From positions 3,534,001 to 3,598,000 of the forward strand of contig CM066303.1 of assembly GCA_033807695.1 (NCBI GenBank): a DNA stretch of 64,000 nucleotides, given 5' to 3'. Source of the DNA: Daedaleopsis sinensis (Eukaryota; Basidiomycota; Agaricomycetes; Polyporales; Polyporaceae). How positions within the stretch are numbered: the stretch's first letter is position 1; every line of letters begins with the position of its first letter. The notes under the pieces are model-generated. The model had not been told where the DNA came from and did not search any database. It worked only from the letters and a program-made list of their open reading frames with translations. This document shows positions 34,973 to 46,969 of this stretch, one piece after another. The position numbers were made by a program, and so were the translations under genes.

Positions 34973-35965
34973 ATGGCGTACACCAACGTTCTGACTCAGG
35001 AAACGAAGCCTGTGGTGGACGCAGGAGCGTCGCATGCCGACGTCGCAGGTCAGTGCGATAACCACCTGCTCGGCGCTTGCGGCCGCTGATGCTGCGATAT
35101 CAGCGACATACGCCACTAATGGCGGCTCATCTCTCCCCGCCGCCCGCGACGGGCTCCCTGACCTATCGCGTCTCTCGATCAGAGACCAGGTCGGGGGTGG
35201 GGCCGCTGTCGACGTCGGTCACTCGGGAAACCCGCAGTCCCCCACCGTGCCCTCGCGTGGCGCGGTTCATATCACAGTCTACGGGCAGGGCACTCCTGTG
35301 ACAATCAATGTCATCCAGGGTGGGGCGCACATGCCTTCCTCCTCCGAGACCACGCAAGATGCGGATGCGCCTCGGGCCTTGCGTTTCCCGGCCGTCGGGG
35401 CACCCCAGTTCTCCCCCGCGCGCCTGCGCTTCGCAGCTCCTCTCCCAACCACCGGCAACACCACGGGTTCTGGCAACGTCGCCCCCAACTCTACCCCAGC
35501 TCCTGTGTCTCCTCTCCTGCATGGCCTGGGTATTCCCTCTCCCCGTCTCGAGAGCGTCCCCACCAGCCCCGTTCAACAGCCGGTTGAAGAGCCCGTCGGA
35601 CCGCCCGGAGCAGCTCCTCCTCCTGCTCCCGCGAACACGGCACCCACCGCGCCCATCAACGCTCCCGCTGGGCCCTTGACCGCTGCCCACTGTGAGTCCA
35701 GACGTCATACGAGACGCACTCGCTCGCTAACACTCACAATCTACCACCAGACGAGTACATCGCCCCCCGGGACGACATGCACACTCGTTGGTATGTCGTC
35801 ACCGCCGGGAGGCGTGTCGGCATCTGGAGAGAATGGGTGGACATGGCGCACCACGTCCTGCGCGTGCCCGGAAACATGCACAAATGTTTCGACACACGCG
35901 CGGACGCGGAGGCTCATTACTACGGCAACAAGGCCGCCGGCCACGTTCACATAGTGCTACCGTAG
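34973..35965 (+). CDS. KDZ-2 protein with RNase H1 N-terminal-type (hybrid-binding) domain (copy 1)
   Basis: Three exons: MAYTNVLTQETKPVVDAG, then a long Pro/Ala/Thr-rich middle (start ATYATNGGSS, end GPLTAAH), then YEYIAPRDDMHTRW onward to the stop. Phases agree. The product is about 292 residues. The C-terminal 55 residues (WYVVTAGRRVGIWREW, PGNMHKCFDTRADAEAHY) match the pattern of the RNase H1 N-terminal domain, which binds RNA:DNA hybrids or double-stranded RNA. No catalytic RNase H domain follows. It is divergent from the homeodomain-like gene across about 330 bp. Its job in transposition is unknown. Confidence 0.75.
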
Positions 35966-36561
35966 AAGAGATTCTTACCTGTGTCCCTAGCAATGTACCT
36001 GTCCTGCGAATGAAAGGCTGTTCTGCGCCCATGCGTGTGCCCTAGCGTGACTGGAACGATGCCGCGCCGCGACTGTTGTTGCTGCGACCTCAGATGTCTT
36101 GCTACTAAGGCAGCGTAATGTTGTGCGGTACTAAGAGACAGTAACATGAGCTATAGTGCAATGATTCAGCCAGAGGGCGGGAGGGGAGGATGGTAGTAGC
36201 AGGCGACGTCGAGTCGGGTGTGCTGCGGTAGTACGAACTTGAACACCTCTACCAGCGCTCCACCCCACCAAGCGCCGACTCTCCTGTCAAGCGCTCGCAT
36301 CCTCGGGGTCATCTTCGCCGTGTATAATATACTCTCCCACTCGGAGAATTGAGAAATTTAAGGCGCGACCCCTTGATAGGTATCAGAGACGTTGAGGACG
36401 TATTATTAAGTGGTCTAAGGATGTCCGAAATTCTCGGAGAGGTCATCGCGCCCGGGAAGGCTTCGGCGTCCTACATGCATGTTTCTATTGCTACTCTCAA
36501 CTACCACCAGCCCGTTCCGCTCTTGACACCTCCTCTTTCCCCATCAAGTCTCACGTGTAGC
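35966..36561. other. KDZ-2 copy 1 intergenic region upstream of the transposase
   Basis: There is no gene. It contains a likely promoter, with TATAATATACT at about 36,321-36,331 some 230 bp upstream of the transposase ATG. Confidence 0.4.
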
Positions 36562-39500
36562 ATGCCACCGAAGCGCTCTTCTGCAGGTCCTGATGGCAGA
36601 AGCAGCAAGAAGAGACGCGCCTCGAAGTTCAAGATGCGCGAAGTACCTTTCAACCTCCCGGCGGGCCCTACCCCCAGTGCAATGTCCGGGCCCGCCGCCG
36701 CATCGGGATCAGGAATACCACCAGCAGCTCAGTCTACAGCTCCCATCACGGTTGAGGCCACCCACCTCCAAGTGTACGACTTGGCTGATGGTCGACTGGG
36801 CGTACGGCACGGTAATAGCACGATCAACCTTCCGGAGTCTATGCGGCCGACGTCGAATAGCGAACCTGATGCAGGCCCTGACCAATCCTGGGGCCCCGAC
36901 ATCAATTCTATTCTCGGAGAATACCCTCTCGACGACGCACCACCACCAGTCGACGATGGTATCCAGATACCGAAACCGGCGAAGAAGCGAGCTCGCCCGG
37001 AGCTACAAGCTGCAGTGCGTACTATCCGTACCTGCTCGTACGCCGTCTCGTGATCACACTGACACACCACACAGTCTAAGATCGTCGAGTGGCTCCCTCT
37101 GAGGGAGCAGTTTCTTGATGAACTGCTGCGGTACTACGGCGGCGAGTACACATTGAACGGCGACGATACGCGGTGCGCAACCTGTGGCGCGCAAGGCAAG
37201 ACCGTGTACCGTTGTGGCGGCGCCTGTGTGGCGCGTAGCGTCCACTGCCAGTCGTGTATGGTGGCGAAGCACGCTCAACTACCTCTTCACCGTGTGGAGG
37301 TAAGTCGGCGCCCTCATCTACTGATTTGTTCTTGCTACTGACTCGCATCGAACCACAGGAGTGGAACGGTCACATGTGGATCAAGCAGACACTGCGCGAC
37401 CTTGGCCTTGTCATTCAGCTCGGACACGACGGCGGGGTTTGCACGCACCCTGCTCCTCACTCACGCAGAATCGTCATCGGCGACGTCACAGGCATCCATG
37501 AAGTCCAGGTCTCGTTCTGTGAATGCTTGACCGAGGAGGAGACATTCACGTACGAGTGGGTGCAATTGCTCCGCCTCGGCTGGTTTCCTGCGACGACAAA
37601 CCGCCCGGCGACCGCCTTCACATTTCGCATGTTGAGCGCTTTTCAAGAACTCAACTTGCAGAGCAAAACCAATCTCTACGACTACTGGCAGTCGTTACAG
37701 CGCATCACGGACAACACAGGCACAGGGCCGCCCCTGGTGAGTGGATTCGACTGCGAGCATCCGGGTAAATTTACATCTGTTAACCACATTACGTGGATTT
37801 GCAGAACCGCTACAAGCAGGTGACCCATGTCGTCCGACTGTGGAGACACCTAACATCTCTCAAACGCGGTGGACGCTGCCACGATCCGGCTGGAGCCGCA
37901 GGAACCCAAGAAGGCGATCTGGCGCTGGAGTGTCCCGCGTGCCCGCAGCCGGGGAAAAACCTTCCGGACGACTGGGAGTCCGCTCCACCGGAGATAAGGT
38001 GACGCCGAATCGTTCGCTATGTTAGAGGCTGTGAGCTCACTCCGAGTCGGGCTATGAACAGGTGGATCTATACCTTGTTTGTCATGCTCGACGCCAACTT
38101 CCGTGCTAAACTGAAGGACCGAGGCTTGAAGGACATAGAGCTTGGCGCAGGATGGTCGTACTATGTGGAAAACAGCAAGTTCAAGACACACGTTGCCTCA
38201 ATAGGCACACAGTCCGACGTAAGTGACTAAGTATCCGTTTTACAATTGTACATCAAACCTCCCGCTGATCCTTGCTCTTGGCGCCGTGCAGAAGAACGGC
38301 TGTTCGGCCGAGCACCGAGCCATACAGAACGCGAATTTACGCCGCCAGGGATACATTGCATCTGGAGTGGGTGCTGTTCTCTGCGCACGCCATGCGATGG
38401 TCCGCAAGAACGCGGTTGGTGACTTCCCCAATGGCGAAAAGTGGGTCAATTCGTCTCGTTGATCGATGCCGAACCGTGCTTACGCCCGAAATAGATTCTC
38501 CATCATGGACTATCTACTATTTTCGACTATCCTTGGCATCACTCTCCTTCTGCTTATCTCATACGACATTGCGTGCCAATGGCACAAAAAACTCGCTTCC
38601 CGCGCGCTGCTCGGCCTCCCCTCCCACATCGCGACCGACATCTCCTCCCGCAACTTCCGTTACGCAATCCCCAAGAAACACATCCGTGTTCACGGGGCCA
38701 ACCACTCCCAATTTTCATTCAATTATATCCGCCACGTCGGCCGAACTTACGGCGAGGGAATTGAGGCGCATTGGGCGCATATGAACCCCGTTGCTCTGGC
38801 CGCCCGCGAAATGGCCCCTGGGATGCGTCGAGAACATATGGATGACCATTGGTCGGGTTGGAACTGGGGGAAGATGACCGGATTTGGTAAGTGTTCTGCA
38901 CTCTCTCATTCGACGACCGCTGAACGAACTGCTATGATCAGCTTCCTACCTGCTGAAGCTTCTTCGTGAAGCCGACAAGATGTACGCGAAGCAGAGCGCC
39001 GCACACGCCAATCTATCCGCGACGTTCAAGCCCGAAGACATTGAGCGATGGACCGCCGAGATTCGCGTGTGGCATGAGGACCCGCAGGGGTCAGAAGACC
39101 CGTATGAAGAGAAACGGTCAAGTAAGTCAGATAATATCCGTTACTATAACGTACCATGTGTCGACTGTTGGTACCTTACAGGTGCTACTATCAAGTCCAC
39201 CCGGCTCGAGATCGCAGACGAAGAGGCTCGTGAACTCGCAGCGGGCTCCCTACCACCTCACGACGTGTCTCCTGGCGTGTTCCTGCACGTCGGCCTGGAG
39301 ATCGAAGAACAGCAGTGAGTACATTGTACTGCCGTTGCTCATCAATTGTTCTGATTCTCCCCCCAGACGTTCTCTCGTACAGCGGGGCATGACCGTATCG
39401 GGGACCGACGCGAATCTCGCGGACATCCAGGAGAAGCGTAACACGCTGAAACGTCGCATCGAAACCTGGCAGGGCCTTCAAGATATCCATATGCCCATTG

Positions 39501-40669
39501 TAGCCCAATTTCGACACACGGGAGATCCTTCCGCTCTCGCCGCTGTACTTGACCGCCTCGGTACAGCCAGTGGGACCGCTCCCGCAACGTTCACCTCCAA
39601 CCCAGCTACCGCGCCCGCGACCGTGTCCAACGCCGCAACGGCCACTTCCGCATCAGTGTCCGCGACCGCCGCCTCCACGTCCACCTCCACGTCCGCCTCG
39701 ACCATGGACGAAGACTCCCGGAGGGCGGAGAATATCGCCCTATGGATGCCATCGTCTCTTCCGGCGTCGCTGCGGCTTTCGCTGTCCCCGGGCCTTGTCG
39801 ACAAGGAGAGGCGGCTACGCGTAGCTCAAGGTGACGACGCTCTCGAAGACATCCGGCGCCTGCGTCGTATCTTGACAGGGATCGCGGATTTCCGACGCTT
39901 CAACGTCTCCGGCACAGGTCAGCGAGCGACAGGCAAAGTCCGCACTCTTTTCAACAAGTTCCAGGACAAGGTCAAACGTTCGGCCGCGCGTTATCGGGCG
40001 GCGCGGTCTGCCCTCCTGCGACTCGACCCTGGAGGCGATTGGGCGGGGCGCTTGAGGGAGCTCAACGACGCTGATATACGCGGACCTGGACGCGACGAGG
40101 ACGATCACTCCAGCGAGGGCCGGTATGAGATATCCTGGATCTGGCTCGTCGCGCGTGGGCCGGGTGCCTCGCTTCCTGAAGGCGTCCAAGCTGACCTCGA
40201 CCCGGGCGAGTTTCTGTCAAACGTTAGGGTAGAGTGGGCGCGTAGTGAGGCGCGTGCAGAGCGGTGGCGCGAGGAGATTATGCTCCTCGAAGAAGAGATG
40301 CGCCGGGTGCTCGAGTACTTCGAGTGGAAGGCGCATTGGTGGCGTCAGCAAGCCCAGCGTCGCGCTGACAGCGCCGACCCTGCTCTTCAGCGCGGGTTGT
40401 CTTCTTATGCCGAGTATCAGGCCGCGGTGTTCGAGGGCCTGGCGTTGCGATGCGCGCGCTTGTGGACGCCTTACTACCGGGATAGGGCGGACGAGATGCC
40501 AGCATGGGCTTCGCGCTACAACATCCCAGTGAACACACAGACACCGGCTGGATCTGTGGGTTTCATGCCGGCGGATGCGCGCGCAGGCACATCCATATCT
40601 ACAGCGCTCTTCGGAGAGGACATCTCCTCGAACTCGGGCTCCGATACAGATAGTAGTGCGTACGAGTAG
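36562..40669 (+). CDS. KDZ-2 transposase (CxC2 plus KDZ domain), copy 1
   Basis: The start is MPPKRSSAGPDGRSSKKRRA, which carries a basic nuclear-localisation stretch. About ten exons give roughly 1,150-1,200 residues. Motifs in order: the CxC2 cluster (CATCGAQGKTVYRCGGACVA, then CQSCMVAKHAQLPLHRVE), FCECLTEEE, LGWFPATTNRP, ALECPACPQPGKNLPDDW, LDANFRAK (Asp at 38,090), GVGAVLCARH, SYDIACQWHK (Asp at 38,564), AIPKKHIRVHGA and YGEGIEAHWA (Glu at 38,754). The three acidic residues fit a DDE-type RNase H fold. The C-terminal EEEMRRVLEYFEWKAHWW segment is typical. It appears intact. Confidence 0.92.
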
Positions 40670-41088
40670 CAGATAGATCCCATGTATGATTGTGTATTAC
40701 CACATTGTCTTACCCACGGCGTCTAGTGGCGGTGATGAGGCACTTAGTGATAGTATCAACTTATGACTCACTCTGCGTGGCTATCATTCCGTCGTCCGGT
40801 ATCCTGCTCAGTGGCTGTGTAGCACTCGATTTCCTGAAAAAGTGTCCAGTACAACAGATCATGGGCGCTCTAACCTGGCAAAACTGTACCTAGAGTCATC
40901 CGGTGTATAATGTGAGCACTTTCAGCCTATTCTCTCTGGCAATAGGCTCCAGTGCAAGTCTCTTATACATACTAGAACCAGTGTAATAGATAGTCATGCA
41001 CTAGTACAATGCTACAATGATTATATCATCAGGTATACGTTATATAACACTCATATACTAGGCTCTAGCTGTAGAAGGTGGAATCTAC
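40670..41088. other. KDZ-2 copy 1 non-coding region, right
   Basis: 3' flank of the transposase, with no gene. It is mirrored at about 48,574-48,992. Confidence 0.5.
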
Positions 41089-42017
41089 AACTTCTGGAGT
41101 AATACAATTCGATCCGGGTTGATATTACAGCTTGTACAATGCTCATATACAAGGTGTATATGGTCCGATCTACAACTTCCGGAGTATTACAATATAAGCA
41201 GGGGTATGTTTTACAAGCTCGAGGTTGTACAACGCTCATATACAGAGGGTATATGGTCAGATCTACAACTTCCGGAGTATTACAATATAAGCTGGGGTAT
41301 GTTTTACAAGCTCGAGGTTGTACAACGCTCATATACAGAGGGTATATGGTCAGATCTACAACTTCCGGAGTATTACAATATAAGCTGGGGTATGTTTTAC
41401 AAGCTCGAGGTTGTACAACGCTCATATACAGAGGGTATATGGTCAGATCTACAACTTCCGGGGTATTACAATATAAGCAGGGGTCTATATTACAAGCTCG
41501 AGGTTGTACAACGCTCATATACAGAGGGTATATGGTCAGATCTACAACTTCCGGGGTATTACAATATAAGCAGGGGTATATATTACAAGCTCGAGGTTGT
41601 ACAACGCTCATATACAGAGGGTATATGGTCAGATCTACAACTTCCGGGGTATTACAATATAAGCAGGGGTATATATTACAAGCTCGAGGTTGTACAACGC
41701 TCATATACAGAGGGTATATGGTCAGATCTACAACTTCCGGGGTATTACAATATAAGCAGGGGTATATATTACAAGCTCGAGGTTGTACAACGCTCATATA
41801 CAGAGGGTATATGGTCAGATCTACAACTTCCGGGGTATTACAATATAAGCAGGGGTATATATTACAAGCTCGAGGTTGTACAACGCTCATATACAGAGGG
41901 TATATGGTCAGATCTACAACTTCCGGGGTATTACAATATAAGTAGGGGTATATATTACAAGCTCGAGGTTGTACAACGCTCATATACAGAGGGTATATGG
42001 TCAGATCTACAACTTCC
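41089..42017 (-). repeat. 93-bp tandem array, copy 1 right (10 units)
   Basis: ATATGGTC recurs every 93 bp from 41,158 to 41,995, giving ten units. They are in opposite orientation to the left array. The outermost unit towards the transposase is diverged. Confidence 0.9.
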
Positions 42018-42187
42018 GGAGTATTACAACAACCCCTGGGATGCGTTTCACAACCCTGCCAGTATAGACAGCCACTCTCTGTATTACCCTGGCCACGAAG
42101 TTATATAATACAGCCCTGGCCACTCCTAGCAACACACTACTAGCAGGCTGGTGGGCCATTGTAATACAACAGTGGAAACTACAGCTG
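42018..42187 (-). repeat. KDZ-2 copy 1 right terminal inverted repeat
   Basis: Inverted partner of 30,851-31,020. It ends ACTACAGCTG. Confidence 0.85.
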
Positions 42188-42194
42188 TGGAAGG
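42188..42194. repeat. KDZ-2 copy 1 right flank, TGGAAGG
   Basis: Reverse complement of CCTTCCA at 58,812-58,818, the right flank of copy 2. It is the other exchanged target duplication. Confidence 0.8.
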
Positions 42195-42665
42195 CTCCTG
42201 ACGCCAGGAGAATATCAACTCGCATGGGGTAGTGTAGCGTAGTCGTAGAGAGGGAGACATATGCAGAGGCTATTGACGACTCGTTGGGGACGGCGACGTT
42301 GTCGTTGTCGTTGTCGTTGTGATGGTTTAAAGTTGTCGTCGTTTGTTGTCCTTTGGAGCGAAATAAGTAGTTCCGGAAATCAGCGGGCCATATGAGTGCT
42401 CTTCGGAGACACGTGGGGTAAAAAATAGCTAGCGCTATCCGCCGTTTCAATACTAGCGCTTTGCCGCATCATTACTTCCTTTCGGTCTTTCCGCTTGATA
42501 TTTGTATCTCCTAGGACCTTGCTCTCCTTTGCTCTTCAGCCTTCACTGACGCGTCATCTGTCGCGATGCTATTTGAAGCCCGCGGACCCAAGGATTGCCC
42601 AAGCCTCACAGCAACGATCGACGACGACAACAGACCACACACAACTTCGCGAGCTCCCTCTCCCC

Positions 42666-43720
42666 ATGGCTCCAGTCCACACCAACCTCTGCTCTCCAAA
42701 CCCTTCTCCCTATATCTTCTCGGCGGTACGACGCCGTGAGAAGGGACGCCCGACCCTCCTGGAGCTGGTGGCTCCTTCGCCTCCTCGTTGCCTGCGAGGA
42801 CTTCAGCTCACGGTCACCAGGGTGTTCAACAAGCGGCCAAAGAAGTGTGTATCTGCCCTGTGTTTCGTATCTGATTTACTCACATCTACTTGCAGAGGCA
42901 AGGAGCCACTAAAACGGCGTGGTAGTATTACCGGTCCTTCACGTCGAGCAGGGACACCCAGTGCAACTCCATCGCCGAAGGTCGTGCAAACTCCCCAGCG
43001 AGATCCTTCGATGGACATCGACGACGACGATCAGGAGTCTTCCTTGACTAGTCTCTCGCCGTCCCCTCCTCCGACCCCAGCTACCTCGGTAGCCATTGCT
43101 CGTGCTCGCGCTTCCGCAGGATCGGGCGCGTTACCCTCTATCCTACGCACCAAGACTCCGCAGCGTCCTGGACGGTCCGCTGTCCCGTTGACAAGGTCTT
43201 CATCTCGTGGGTCTGTCAAATCCGGGTCGAAGAGAGGCAAGAAGAGTTCCGTCGAGGAAGAGATCCAACGCCGGCTGGAGGTATCTGGAGGCATCGTGAC
43301 TCGGTACGGAGAGCAGGTGAGTAGTGTCCACTGGCTCACTGGACTATGCTGACGAAGCTGTAGGACGGAGACCCAATCTTCATACGCGACAGCAGGGTTA
43401 CGTCTACCACTGAACCTGATGTGCTCACCCATTTTTGGGAGTCGTTCAGCCTCATCCCTCTCCGTCAACCGCCTGACCTCAGTTCCCATCCGGACCTGGT
43501 GTTTGGTGATGTGTACTGTAACATCGTCAAGGGCAATGTGCCCACGGTGCAGCTGTGGCACTGGACAAGAGAAGCGGGCAGTGACGGAGTGTGGCAGAAG
43601 GTGAAGGAGGGCTATCAGCGGGAGGATGGCAGGCAGCTTTCCATCACGCCCACGAGACATCAGCCGTCTTGGGTGTCGCAGGAATGGTATCGCAAGCAGC
43701 TGAAGTTGAAGGCTCATTAA
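42666..43720 (+). CDS. Hypothetical protein with conserved-looking C-terminal domain
   Basis: Three exons (42,666-42,844, 42,896-43,316, 43,364-43,720) with consistent phases give 318 residues. The protein starts MAPVHTNLCSPNPSPYIF. The first 200 residues are Ser/Pro/Arg-rich and likely disordered. The final 118 are compact (DGDPIFIRDSRVTSTTEP, HFWESFSLIPLRQPPDL, VQLWHWTREAGSDGVWQKV, WVSQEWYRKQ) and look folded. I do not recognise the family. An upstream in-frame start is possible. Confidence 0.65.
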
Positions 43721-43966
43721 GCATAGACAGCACTTACAAATATATTATATTCGTGCTCTGAGCAAGAATCGACTGGACCTGAGGCCTGAGGCCTGAGGAG
43801 GCCTGACTGCCTCTCCGCGTAAGTAGGCGCCCCAGCGTGCAACTTGTGGTGAGCCGCGAGCGCGTGCACAATGCGTGCGCCGTGGCTTCGACTACCCTCC
43901 CTGCACCCTCACCTACTACTAGTGGCTCGCCATTACGCAGGTCAACAACCCACATCGTTGGTTAAG

Positions 43967-45095
43967 ATGGCAGATCCATTCGATCCCAAAAGACTCTTCA
44001 CAGACTGTACGTCCTCAGAAATTTACTGTAGGTAATCTCTCAACGTTGCTGAGATTCTTCATCATAGCTCGAGTGCGCTTCAGCAAAGATAAGAGCTCGA
44101 CAGCGAAGTTGAAAAATACGAGACATCGCAAAGCCAGGTCACCAACCCCGAGCAGCAGTAGCTCAGATTCCGAGCCTCCACGCCCTTCAGCACAGAAGCA
44201 GTCCTCGTCCTCCGCCGCCTCTACTGCGTCTAATGCATCCAAGAAATCGAAATTGAAGGGCCGCTGGGGTGGAAGTTGCTGGGTTGGAATCTACTACATC
44301 GTTGGTATCGTTGCCCTGATTGCTGTGGTCATCGTCTGGGGTATGTCACCTCTATCTCTCCGCCAAGCGGTTCGGAACGTCAAGACCACTCTCCGTCCTA
44401 TGGTCCGCACGTCTTCCTTGCGCTCTCAGCCTAGTGCCCCTAGTGCCCATATCCCCCCCCATATTCAATCGTACATCGACAAGGCCATAGCAGCCGCGCT
44501 CAAAGATCCCGTAGGCAGGCGTGATTTTGCCCTTGCGGCAGACGGCGCCCGGATCGCAAAGAAGCTCACATTCCCGCTCGATCCTGCCGACCTTTCGGTT
44601 CCTCGACCACCCGAGAATGTCCTCGACGAAGACCTTCGCAGTGCATCCTGCTGGTCCTTTTCGGGCACTGAGGGCCAAGTTGCAATCAAGGTCCCGGAGT
44701 TCATCTATCCAACTCACGTCACCATCGACCATGTCCTACACGACATTGCCGCAGATTTGAAGCAGGCGCCTCGTCAAATCGTCGTTTGGGGTCTGTTGGA
44801 GGGTGCAGGCAATCTGAAGCGCTACGCCAACGCTCTTGACTCTTTCCGCACGTCGGCACTCAATGCTACTGGTGAAGGCCCTCCTGTCACGGGCGGTGGC
44901 AGCTTCCTTCCGCTGGCGGCTTTCGACTATGGCATTCATTCCGGCAGTCATATTCAAACCTTCCCCGTCGACCCTCCCATCATCCACTCTCTCATCTATT
45001 TTGGTGTCTTTGTCTTCGAGATCCGGAGCAACTGGGGGGCTGAATCAATGCGACTCTATCGCGTTCGTGTCCACGGCTTACAGGTACCGATGTAG
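43967..45095 (+). CDS. SUN-domain inner nuclear membrane protein
   Basis: Exon 1 (43,967-44,006) encodes MADPFDPKRLFTD. A 61-bp intron leads to exon 2 (44,068-45,095), giving about 355 residues. A basic Ser-rich N-terminus is followed by one membrane span (GIYYIVGIVALIAVVIVWGM) and a SUN domain. SUN hallmarks are CWSFSGTEGQVAIKVPEFIY, HVTIDHVLHD, IQTFPV and SNWGAESMRLYRVRVHGLQ. SUN proteins sit in the inner nuclear envelope and bind KASH partners to link nucleus and cytoskeleton. The short spacer between membrane and SUN domain is typical of small fungal SUN proteins. Confidence 0.88.
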
Positions 45096-45373
45096 CTGTG
45101 CGTTTTTGATCTTCTCAGTTATCCTGTTCGCATCCCTGACCCCCTTCGAAGGTTCCGCTAGGATTACTCAACGTTTTACAAGATCTATCCTGAGTTATGT
45201 ATGAGCAATATAGTGTGTAGCCTTTCTGGCAAGCGGTCGAACCAGCCACGCGGATCACTGGCACAAAGGTACGATTCCGAGTGGCTCATAACGTATAATC
45301 TCCTGCGCCGCCCCTCTCCCCGACTGCCCACCACCTTCAAGTATTGTCGACCCCCCGACACTTCAGAACAGCG

Positions 45374-46652
45374 ATGACGACCTCCGGGGTGCCTTTGACC
45401 TTCGCTTTCACGGTGACTCGCGACTATCCTCAGATCATCGAGAAGAATGTGCAACGGATGGAAAAGTCCCTCGAAAGGCACGTTCAGAGTGGCTCACGCT
45501 CGGGGCATGATGACTCACACCTGTCTTTAGGGCGCGCGACAGCTTTCTCCTCCCATCCGAGCTTCAACGATGGCGCGACATCGTTTCGACTCGTTCGCAG
45601 TGCCAGTCTCAGGCACTTTGTGACATCGCCATGGTCGAGTTTCAGCGTGGGCGAGAGATGTTGCTAGCTCTCTATGGTGGAGAAGGTGACCCGCAAGCAC
45701 GTCTTGAATCCGTGGTCGCTGTCATGGATCGGTCCTACACTGGTTGCGAGGATGTCTGGTCGAAGGTGAGCAGCAAATATGTACTTTGTGGACACCACTG
45801 AGCCATAGAGCCATTCAGCTGCGAATGTTATATGATTCATACCTTCTACGTCTAGAGAGGGATGAGTTCGAACTGATCGAGAAGGTGTTCCCGGACCTCG
45901 ACCGTTCCTACGAAGATATTGCAGGCCGCGCAACTACAGTGCACACCCTCGTTGCCCGTTGGCAATCTCGCTTCAGCGCTGTGATGACTGAGGTACGTGT
46001 TGGGCCTGCTCGCTCTGGCGGTAGCCTAATGTGATCGTCTTAGCGTGGCTACGCCGAGTACACCCAGATGCTCAACGAACGCCGCATGTGGATCACGGAT
46101 ACCCTTCCACTTCTTATCGACGACGTCGTGGTCGACCTTCAGCAGTGCATGGAGGATCGCACTCTAGTTCATACAGGCAGCAAGGCACTTTGGGACGAAC
46201 ATCTCCACGACTGGTATCAACGCTCTGGAACACAGCTTCCTACCGCTGACTTCCGTACTGTCGTCGACCGCTACTTGGACTTCTTGACGAAGCTCACGCT
46301 GGCAGAGCAGAACCAGCAGAAAGCTATATCCCATCTCAAGGCACATCCTCATTCGAGTATCCTGCTGAAAGCTGACACTGACATTATTTCAAGTTTGCTA
46401 TGCGGGGCGTAGAGCGCTATACAAGCACTTTCCGCATCTTGGAAGAAGACGTCCCCATCAAAGAGGTCCAAGAGGCATTCTCTCAGTACGAAGTCATATG
46501 GCTCCAATGTCTGCAGCTAACGAAGGTGAGGGTATCGTCCTTGAATGACGTGGGCTGGCGGTGTACTGAATACTCCACAGAGCTGCTCTCTTTTCAAGGA
46601 CAAGACGACGAAGTTCATCAAGATGTTTGAGAAGTGTCGTGACAGGATGTGA
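45374..46652 (+). CDS. Hypothetical helical protein, multi-exon
   Basis: Exons include a segment ending GCEDVWSK, one starting LRMLYDSYLLRLERDE, one starting RGYAEYTQMLNERRMW and ending KAISHLK, one starting FAMRGVERYTSTF, and a last one SCSLFKDKTTKFIKMF ending at the TGA at 46,650-46,652. Introns are 50-55 bp with GT...AG and keep frame. The 5' end is uncertain: the ATG at 45,374 does not join the next exon in phase, whereas one at about 45,448 would. The sequence is mostly helical. No domain was recognised. Confidence 0.5.
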
Positions 46653-46969
46653 TCGTCGACATATAGAAGGTCGAAGTGCCAGTGATAGCCTATCCTTTTG
46701 GCCAAGATCGTGAAGAATCCAATAGATGATGTGCGTCTTGGAATTGCTGTTTCTCTACTGTATGTACTCTATATGATGTCCGGGCCATACCACATTTCTG
46801 CTCCATTCTCGCGACGACTGACGGCAAGGAGCTCCCCAAGCCCGACCTCCACGCATGGATACTCACTCGCAACGGCGCCGTCGGCGCGCAGGGCACCCCG
46901 ATGTCGCCCGAGGTCATGGGCTTTTCTCGCGGTCGGCGCAGCCTTGGGGTGGTGTGGACTTCGCGTCCG

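Larger units (their letters stand above)
30851..42187 (+). mobile_element. KDZ-2 copy 1: 11,337-bp KDZ transposon
   Basis: The element starts CACATGTGGCTACC and ends GGAAACTACAGCTG. Terminal inverted repeats are about 170 bp and are followed inward by arrays of a 93-bp unit. Three genes lie inside: a homeodomain-like accessory gene (minus), an RNase H1 N-terminal-type gene (plus) and the transposase (plus). It is nearly identical to 47,568-58,811 in inverse orientation. One difference seen is a T/C change at about 39,067 giving Val against Ala. Copy 1 is longer by exactly 93 bp. Confidence 0.9.

Noticed and set aside
42007..42450. Minus-strand frame with an Asn-Asp run crossing the KDZ-2 edge, which would read on across the restored empty site
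   Set aside because: The run is a microsatellite and no domain or splice pattern supports a gene. It was not called.
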